Part shown: in pieces, positions 59,103-64,000 of the stretch | Position numbering within the stretch: the first letter of the stretch is position 1 | How the letters are laid out: the number at the start of each line of letters is the position of its first letter | DNA from: Streptomyces radicis | Lineage (GTDB): Bacteria; Actinomycetota; Actinomycetes; Streptomycetales; Streptomycetaceae | Assembly: GCF_003626575.1 (NCBI RefSeq) | Contig: NZ_RBDY01000011.1 | Location: 161,217 to 225,216, forward strand | DNA length: 64,000 bases | Reading direction: 5' to 3' | Program-made: the position numbers and the translations under genes | The notes under the pieces: model-generated | What the model was told of the DNA's origin: nothing | Seen by the model: the letters and a program-made list of their open reading frames with translations, nothing else | Databases searched by the model: none

Positions 59103-59269
59103 CGTTGAGCTCAGGTAGCACGCCGGTGTTTATCTGCGGCTTATGCCGGGGCGGGTGCTCTTTTGAAACGGCGCACACTTTGTGTTGAACAGAACGTGCC
59201 CTGTTTCAGGAGAGACCCCGACCTCGTGTAAGCGGCGGATAAGCACCGGCCCGCTACATAAGCTCAACG
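59103..59269. repeat. 167-bp gapless imperfect palindrome
   Basis: The two halves are reverse complements at about 60 of 82 positions with no gaps, centred at 59186. Ends read CGTTGAGCT / AGCTCAACG; strongest internal blocks pair 59121-59131 with 59241-59251 and 59164-59176 with 59196-59208. It could be a MITE-like relic, two inverted copies of a control element, or a cruciform/RNA structure. No flanking target duplication was evident. Confidence 0.75.
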
Positions 59270-59540
59270 TGCGCGCGGTGAACGACGAGAGCGGCGGCCA
59301 GGGCAGGCCCGAAGGGTGCGCGCCACCTCAGCAGACCACCGGGAAAACGGCCGCCAACTACGGTCGCGGCCGCGCCCGTTCGGCGAACGGTCCCGGCCAG
59401 CGACGAGACCTACCGTTTACCGGGACGGCCGGTCACCCGACGCCCCCTCCCCCGTAGGTGCCCTCACTGACCCGCACCCACCACAAAACCGACCAACCGG
59501 CCGACGGCGAACGGGAGGACGTCCAGCCAGTAGCCGCCGC

Positions 59541-59610
59541 CGTAGCCACCCCGCCGTAGCCACCCCGCCGTAGCCACCCCGCCGTAGCCACCCCGCCGTA
59601 GCCACCCCAC
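59541..59610. repeat. Five tandem copies of a 14-bp unit
   Basis: CGTAGCCACCCCGC repeats at 59541, 59555, 59569, 59583 and 59597 (the last copy with one change). The period is not a multiple of three, so it is not a coding repeat; probably a slippage-prone minisatellite between the palindrome and the tetR 3' end. Confidence 0.9.
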
Positions 59611-59678
59611 CATTGACGCGACGCGTGCACCCCACAACACCGGACACTCGGCGGACGGCGAGCGGGAGGGGGCCGTCC

Positions 59679-60365
59679 TCAGCCGTCGTCGCGGCCGCCC
59701 GCAGGGCTCAGCGCGCCAAGGATCAGGGAGAGCCCGAACTCGAACTCGTCGGCGTAGTCGTAGCCGGGCCGGAGCGCGTGCTCGGTGATGAGCTCCGTGA
59801 GATGGGGGAACGTGTCGGATGGCAGGTCGCGCAGGATGTCGTCCGCGATCTCGTCGAGCTCGGCGCGGTCCGTGAACGGCAGGCTCAGCTCCTGGAGCAC
59901 GAACCCGTAGAGGTAGCTGTCGATCACCGAGAAGGCGTGCGCGGCCATCACGATGGAGAAGCCGCCCGCTCGCAGCGCGCCGAGCACGGCGTCGTGGTGG
60001 CGCAGGGTCGCGGGCCCCGGCGTGCTGCGGGAGTCCATCAGGCCGACGGCCCACGGGTGGCGGCGGAGCGCCGCGCGGGACGAGGCGGCGCGGTCGCGCA
60101 TGGCCTCCCGCCAGTCGGCGGTCGGCGCCGGGAGATCGATCTCGCCGAACACCGCGTCGACCATCCCGTCGAGGATGTCCTCCCTGCCGCCCACGTGGTT
60201 GTAGAGCGACATCGCCTCGACGCCGAGCCGCGCGCCGATGGCGCGCATGGTGACCCCGCCCGCGCCCTTCTCGTCGGCCAGCGCCATCGCGGTGGTGACC
60301 ACCCGCTCCCGGCTGAGCGGCGCGCGCCTCGCTCCCGTGCGCCGTCCGGTGCTCCGTTCACCCAT
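59679..60365 (-). CDS. TetR-family transcriptional regulator (TetR_C-type)
   Basis: A 228-residue regulator. The HTH segment GGVTMRAIGARLGVEAMSLYNHV is canonical, and the C-terminal ligand domain (DSYLYGFVLQELSLPF) resembles the tetracycline-repressor C-terminal family. It is divergent from an NAD(P)-binding oxidoreductase gene, with two identical operator palindromes in the 82-bp gap, so it probably represses both itself and that gene. Confidence 0.93.
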   Translation of the reverse strand: MGERSTGRRTGARRAPLSRERVVTTAMALADEKGAGGVTMRAIGARLGVEAMSLYNHVGGREDILDGMVDAVFGEIDLPAPTADWREAMRDRAASSRAALRRHPWAVGLMDSRSTPGPATLRHHDAVLGALRAGGFSIVMAAHAFSVIDSYLYGFVLQELSLPFTDRAELDEIADDILRDLPSDTFPHLTELITEHALRPGYDYADEFEFGLSLILGALSPAGGRDDG

Positions 60366-60390
60366 GGACGCTCCCTTCTGCCCTTGACGG

Positions 60391-60405
60391 ACTTACGGCG
60401 TAAGT
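60391..60405. promoter_or_regulatory. TetR operator 1
   Basis: ACTTAC-GGC-GTAAGT, a perfect 6-bp inverted repeat (7 bp with flanking G/C) 26 bp upstream of the tetR start, identical in arms to operator 2. Confidence 0.82.
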
Positions 60406-60413
60406 CTAACGTT

Positions 60414-60428
60414 ACTTACAACGTAAGT
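60414..60428. promoter_or_regulatory. TetR operator 2
   Basis: ACTTAC-AAC-GTAAGT, arms identical to operator 1, with centres 23 bp apart (about two helical turns, same DNA face) and 20 bp before the ATG of the oxidoreductase gene. Confidence 0.82.
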
Positions 60429-60447
60429 CCGATGGTGGGGAGTGGGC

Positions 60448-61164
60448 ATGGGCACGGAACGGATGGGGAGGGTCTGCGTCGTCGGGGCCTCGGGGAAGCT
60501 CGGGCGGTACATGGTCCGGCACGCGCTCGACCGGGGCTACGAGGTCGTCGGCGTGTGCCGCGAGCGCAGCGTTCCGAAGCTCGCCGCGTTCGCGGACCGG
60601 ATCACGGTCGTGCCCGGGCCCACGAACGACCGGGAGGTGATCAGAAGGGCCGTCGCCGGATGCGACGGCGTGCTGACCGTGTTGGTGCCGTGGGGCGTGC
60701 GGCAGTACTCGTCGGGCACGGCGCAGGCGGTGCTCGATCACGCCGACCCCGGCGCGCGCGTGGTCTTCTCGTGCGGCTGGCACATCACCAGGGACGGCCA
60801 GGACCGTTACACCCGGAGGTTCAGGGCGGTGCTCAGGGTCGCCACGTGGCTGGGTCGGCTCGTGCGCGCGGTCGAAATAGACGACCAGGTGGAGGCGTGT
60901 CGGCGCATATTCGCCAGCGACCGGCGGTGGACCGTTGTGCGGGGGAGCGACCTGGAGGAGGGCGAGAGCCAGGGGCTGCCCGTGTGGAGCCGCCATGTCG
61001 GCGACCCGGTCCTCGCGAGCAACCTGACGCGGCGCGTGGACTTCGCGCTGTTCATGGTCGAGGCGCTCACCGACGACACGCTCGTCCACGAGGCGCCCGC
61101 GATCGTCGGGCGCCTCTCGCCCAGCGCGCTGGCCCACGCCGACGGGGGACGCGAGGGGAGCTGA
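60448..61164 (+). CDS. NAD(P)-binding (NmrA/SDR-like) oxidoreductase
   Basis: A 238-residue Rossmann-fold protein with the glycine motif VCVVGASGKLGRYMV and a later VVRGSDLEEG segment, as in atypical SDRs of the NmrA group. No SDR catalytic Tyr-x3-Lys is apparent. ATG 60448 was chosen (GGGGAG 5 nt upstream); an in-frame GTG lies at 60442. Under apparent TetR control. The substrate is unknown; it may be a redox sensor or epimerase-like enzyme. Confidence 0.85.
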   Translation: MGTERMGRVCVVGASGKLGRYMVRHALDRGYEVVGVCRERSVPKLAAFADRITVVPGPTNDREVIRRAVAGCDGVLTVLVPWGVRQYSSGTAQAVLDHADPGARVVFSCGWHITRDGQDRYTRRFRAVLRVATWLGRLVRAVEIDDQVEACRRIFASDRRWTVVRGSDLEEGESQGLPVWSRHVGDPVLASNLTRRVDFALFMVEALTDDTLVHEAPAIVGRLSPSALAHADGGREGS

Positions 61165-61188
61165 CGTCGGGCGGGCCGGGAGGCGCGT

Positions 61189-63156
61189 TCAGGCGGGGCG
61201 TTGTCGCCGTCCCGTCCAGGCGGACTCGCGCAGCAGGCGGAGGCCGTTGAGGCCGACGATCACCGTCGAGCCCTCGTGGCCCGCGACGCCCAGGGGGAGG
61301 GGGAGGGTGCCCGCGAGGTCCCAGGTGACCAGGACGGCGATGAACGTGCCCGCGATGACGAGGTTCTGGATCACCAGGCGCCTGGCGGTGCGGGAGAGGG
61401 CGACGACGGCGGGGACGGTGGCGAGCTCGTCGCGGACCACGATGGCGTCGGCGGTCTCCAGGGCGAGGTCGGAGCCCGCCTTGCCCATCGCGACGCCGCA
61501 GTGCGCGGCGGCGAGGGCGGGGGCGTCGTTGACGCCGTCGCCGACGACGAGGACCTTGCGGCCCTCCCGCTCCCACGCCCGGACGGCGGCCACCTTGTCC
61601 TGGGGAAGGAGCCCCGCGCGGACGTCGGTGATGCCGACCTCTGCGGCCAGGTGGCGCGCGGCGCGCTCGTTGTCGCCGGTGAGCAACGCCGGGGCGCGCC
61701 CGGTGAGTCGGGTGAGCGCGGCGACGGTGGCCGCGGCGTCGGGGCGCAGCCGGTCGGCGACGCCGAGCACGCCGACCGTCGCCCCGTCGCGCAGCACGAC
61801 GACCGCGGTGCGCCCGGCGTTCTCCAGCTCCCGTGCCACCGCGTGCGCGTGGGTGTCCTCCGCGGGCAGCAGATGGGCGGGGGAGCCGACCTCGGTCAGG
61901 TGTCCTTCGACCGTTGCGCGCACGCCGCGGCCGGGCGCCGAGCCGAAGTCCTCGGCGGTGGCGAGGGCGAGGCCGCGCTCGTGGGCGGCGTCGACCACCG
62001 CGCGGGCCAGCGGGTGCTCGCTCGGGTGCTCGGCCGAGGCCGCCAACGCCAGCAGCTTCCCTTCGTCCAGGCCGCTTTCGGTCAGCGGGCGCACATCGGT
62101 GACGCGCGGGGTGCCCTCGGTGAGCGTGCCGGTCTTGTCGAGCGCGACGGTGTCGACCTGCGCCAGGCGTTCCATGACGACGGCGGACTTGGCGAGCACG
62201 CCGTGGCGTCCCGCGTTGGCGATGGCCGAGAGCAGCGGCGGCATCGTGGAGAGCACCACCGCGCACGGCGAGGCGACGATCATGAACGTCATCGCGCGCA
62301 GCAGCGCCGACTGCAACGTCGCCCCGAACGCCAGCGGGACGGCGAAGACGGCGAGGGTCGCGACGACCATGCCGAGGGAGTACCGCTGCTCGACCTTCTC
62401 GATGAACAGCTGCGTCGGCGCCTTGGTCTCCGACGCCTCCTCGACCATCCGCACGATGCGGGCGATCACCGAGTCCGCGGGGTCGCGTTCGACGTGGACG
62501 CGCAGGGCGCCCGTGCCGTTGACCGTGCCCGCGAAGACCTCGTCCCCCGGCGCCTTGGCGACCGGCAGGGGCTCGCCCGTGATCGTGGCCTGGTCGACGT
62601 CGCTCGCCCCGTCGACGACGCGCCCGTCGGCGCCGATCCGCTCCCCGGGCCGCACCAGGATCGTGTCACCCACGGCCAGGGCCTCGGCCGCGACGGTCTC
62701 CTCGCCGCCGTCGGGCAGCAGCCGTGTCGCGGTGGAGGGGGCCAGGTCGAGCAGACCCCGCACGGAGTCGGCGGTGCGGGCGGTCGCCACCGCCTCGAGG
62801 GCGCCCGAGGTCGCGAAGATGACGATCAGCAGCGCCCCGTCGAGCACTTGGCCGATGGCGGCGGCGCCGAGCGCGGCCACCACCATCAGCAGGTCCACGT
62901 CCAGGGTCTTCTCCCTGAGCGCCATGAGGCCCGCCCACCCCGGCTCCCAGCCGCCGGTCACATAGACGGCGGCGTACAGCGGGCCCCACAGCCACCACGG
63001 GGCGCCGAACAGGTGGAGCGGGAGCGCCAGCAGGAAGAGCGCGAGCGCGGCCAGCGCCCAGCGGGCCTCGGGCAGCGCGAGCAGGCGCGTCCTTCCGCGG
63101 CGCGCCGCGGGCGGGGCGGCGGGCGGCGTGGCCGTCGCGGTCAGGGTGGAGGACAT
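61189..63156 (-). CDS. P1B-type heavy-metal translocating ATPase (SPC/HEGST class)
   Basis: A 655-residue P-type ATPase lacking an N-terminal metal-binding domain. Actuator TITGEPLPV, transmembrane SPC motif IVASPCAVVLS, phosphorylation site DKTGTLTEG, HP locus SEHPLARA and hinge VGDGVNDAPAL are all intact. The last helix contains HEGSTVIVGLNGLRLL. SPC plus HEG(G/S)T marks the P1B-4 class, linked to Co, Zn, Cd or Fe(II) export. It is divergent from a CzrA/NmtR-like ArsR sensor, which likely derepresses it under metal excess. Confidence 0.93.
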   Translation of the reverse strand: MSSTLTATATPPAAPPAARRGRTRLLALPEARWALAALALFLLALPLHLFGAPWWLWGPLYAAVYVTGGWEPGWAGLMALREKTLDVDLLMVVAALGAAAIGQVLDGALLIVIFATSGALEAVATARTADSVRGLLDLAPSTATRLLPDGGEETVAAEALAVGDTILVRPGERIGADGRVVDGASDVDQATITGEPLPVAKAPGDEVFAGTVNGTGALRVHVERDPADSVIARIVRMVEEASETKAPTQLFIEKVEQRYSLGMVVATLAVFAVPLAFGATLQSALLRAMTFMIVASPCAVVLSTMPPLLSAIANAGRHGVLAKSAVVMERLAQVDTVALDKTGTLTEGTPRVTDVRPLTESGLDEGKLLALAASAEHPSEHPLARAVVDAAHERGLALATAEDFGSAPGRGVRATVEGHLTEVGSPAHLLPAEDTHAHAVARELENAGRTAVVVLRDGATVGVLGVADRLRPDAAATVAALTRLTGRAPALLTGDNERAARHLAAEVGITDVRAGLLPQDKVAAVRAWEREGRKVLVVGDGVNDAPALAAAHCGVAMGKAGSDLALETADAIVVRDELATVPAVVALSRTARRLVIQNLVIAGTFIAVLVTWDLAGTLPLPLGVAGHEGSTVIVGLNGLRLLRESAWTGRRQRPA

Positions 63157-63210
63157 GGCGGAGCGAGACCTTCCCGAGGGGGACGATCGGACCGCACCAC
63201 CATACAGGAA

Positions 63211-63238
63211 TCATTGAACATCCATTCATGTGTCATTG
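63211..63238. promoter_or_regulatory. Probable ArsR/SmtB operator in the divergent promoter
   Basis: An AT-rich island in an otherwise GC-rich gap contains TGAA-CATCCA-TTCA (63215-63228) with flanking CATTGAACATCCATTCATG, resembling the degenerate TGAAxx...TTCA operators of SmtB-like sensors. It lies between the ATPase start (63156) and the arsR start (63255). Confidence 0.6.
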
Positions 63239-63254
63239 TCCGTAGGATGGCGCC

Positions 63255-63656
63255 ATGGGCCACAGAGGACAGACACCCCGCGACGGCGCGGCGCCGCGCA
63301 CCCGCCTCACCGCGGAGAACGCCTCCCAGGTGGCCACCGCACTCCAGGCGCTCTCCACCCCGTCGCGGCTGCTCATCCTGGCCCGCCTACGCGAGGGCCC
63401 CTGCGCCGCGACCGAGCTCGCCGCCGCGGTCGGCATGGAACAGTCGGCCTGCTCCCACCAGTTGCGGCTGCTGCGCAACCTCGGCCTGGTCACAGGGACG
63501 CGCCAGGGCCGTTCGGTCGTCTACGCCCTCCACGACGACCACGTCGCCGAGCTGCTCGACCAGGCCGTCCACCACGTCGAGCACCTGAGGCTCGGCACGA
63601 CCGACTCCGCCCCAGGGCGGGTGAGCGTTCGGGCCGAGGCGCGCCCCACGCGTTGA
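63255..63656 (+). CDS. ArsR/SmtB-family metal sensor (CzrA/NmtR-like)
   Basis: A 133-residue winged-helix repressor. The HTH reads ATELAAAVGMEQSACSHQLRLLRN and the wing GRSVVYALHDDH. In the last helix Asp-x-His-x10-His-x2-His (in DDHVAELLDQAVHHVEH) has exactly the alpha-5 spacing of the CzrA/NmtR inter-subunit metal site, so it should sense Zn, Co or Ni. No alpha-3 CxC arsenic or cadmium site is present. Divergent from the P1B ATPase it probably represses. Confidence 0.93.
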   Translation: MGHRGQTPRDGAAPRTRLTAENASQVATALQALSTPSRLLILARLREGPCAATELAAAVGMEQSACSHQLRLLRNLGLVTGTRQGRSVVYALHDDHVAELLDQAVHHVEHLRLGTTDSAPGRVSVRAEARPTR

Positions 63657-63753
63657 GCTGGGCGCTCAGCTGGGGACATCCATGCGCTGCGTCCCGAGGA
63701 CCGAGAGCAGCCACAGCGCCTCGTCGGACGGTGAGCCGGGGACCGCCACCGTG

Positions 63754-63876
63754 GGAACGGGGGCCATCGTCAACAACTCCAGCGTCGGCAGCCTGATGGG
63801 CAACCCTGAGCTGCCCGCCCATGGCGCGATGAAGCGGGCGGTCAACAGCCCCACCGAGTCCGCCGCCGTCACCTAG
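63754..63876 (+). pseudogene. Remnant of a short-chain dehydrogenase
   Basis: The translated stretch GTGAIVNNSSVGSLMGN followed by ELPAHGAMKRAVNSPTES is unmistakably the catalytic region of an SDR (SS...YxxxK), but the catalytic Tyr is His (AHGAMK). A stop follows shortly after SAAVT, and no N-terminal Rossmann part precedes it in frame. Truncated at both ends beside a transposase fragment, it is a decayed gene. Confidence 0.72.
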
Positions 63877-63888
63877 CTTGTTCTTTAT

Positions 63889-64000
63889 CTACCAAGATCG
63901 GCAAGGTCTGCCGATGGCCTTGAGGGTCTCAGGTCGTTTGACGGTTTTGCCAACGTCGTAGCGGGGTGCGGGACGGCGGTTCTTGGTTCCGGGCGGCCGC
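63889..64000 (-). mobile_element. C-terminal end of a transposase, cut by the window edge
   Basis: The minus-strand frame entering from the right edge ends at TAG 63891-63889 and contains RPPGTKNRRPAPRYDVGKT, the basic tail typical of a common actinobacterial DDE transposase group (GRPPGSKN...APRYDVGKT). The rest of the element lies outside the window. It abuts the SDR remnant. Confidence 0.7.

Larger units (their letters stand above)
58855..59678. other. 824-bp intergenic region with Zur box, long palindrome and tandem repeats
   Basis: No gene is supported between the surface-protein start and the TetR stop. The interval contains a Zur-box match (58994-59008), a 167-bp imperfect palindrome (59103-59269) and a 14-bp tandem repeat (59541-59610). 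Confidence 0.6.

Noticed and set aside
59417..59647. Gly/Tyr-repeat peptide (GGYGGVATAGWLRR) in the tandem-repeat region
   Set aside because: It arises from a 14-bp DNA repeat read through shifting frames; no start signal and the period is not divisible by three.

Overview
The DNA is very GC-rich, with strong third-position GC bias, overlapping ATGA/GTGA gene junctions and frequent GTG starts. The gene content (modular and iterative polyketide synthases, MarR/TetR/LacI/XRE-TPR regulators, Opp-type importers, LAxTG surface proteins, RRHxDL leader peptides) points to a filamentous actinomycete, most likely Streptomyces. No rRNA, tRNA or CRISPR array was seen. Mobile DNA shows only at the right edge: a transposase C-terminus beside a broken dehydrogenase.

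Region 1 (1-17.8 kb) is a biosynthetic locus. A free-standing KSQ-AT-ACP polyketide module on the + strand faces a translationally coupled minus-strand operon. That operon encodes a PUFA-synthase-like iterative system: tandem enoyl-reductase-type domains-KS-AT-ACP-KR, then KS-AT-DH-PPTase, a discrete ACP, an alpha/beta hydrolase and an MGT-type glycosyltransferase. The expected product is a reduced, possibly glycosylated, lipid or polyketide. Region 2 (17.8-24 kb) holds an FhuF-like Fe-S protein, a P450, a MarR-controlled redox operon with a perfect operator, and an ABC exporter.

Region 3 (24-31.5 kb) has two converging units, each led by a short RRH(I/V)DL...C leader peptide followed at once by a GC hairpin: OsmC on +, and a five-gene Opp-type importer plus DUF1684 operon on -. 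This looks like a sulfur-status regulon. Region 4 (31.5-36.8 kb) contains a three-gene ATP-grasp / PLP-decarboxylase / HpaB-type monooxygenase operon, divergent from three tandem paralogous small secreted proteins whose mature forms start DTN.

Region 5 (37-41.5 kb) is a lower-GC accessory patch: three small proteins of unknown function (two cysteine-rich), an XRE-TPR regulator, a 5-formyl-THF cyclo-ligase-like protein and a Nudix hydrolase. Region 6 (41.6-52 kb) is a LacI-regulated locus (LacI, FAD oxidoreductase, OppABCDF, secreted GH5), with two matching 20-bp operators in front of lacI, probably for plant-polysaccharide oligomer uptake.

Region 7 (52.2-59 kb) is a Zur-type zinc acquisition operon: a sortase-anchored surface protein, a ZnuA-like binding protein carrying an inserted surface domain, a second membrane-tethered surface protein, ATPase and permease. 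Upstream lie a Zur-box match and an unexplained 167-bp gapless imperfect palindrome. Region 8 (59.6-64 kb) has a TetR/NAD(P)-binding protein pair with twin operators, a P1B metal ATPase divergent from a CzrA/NmtR-like ArsR sensor, and the edge remnants.
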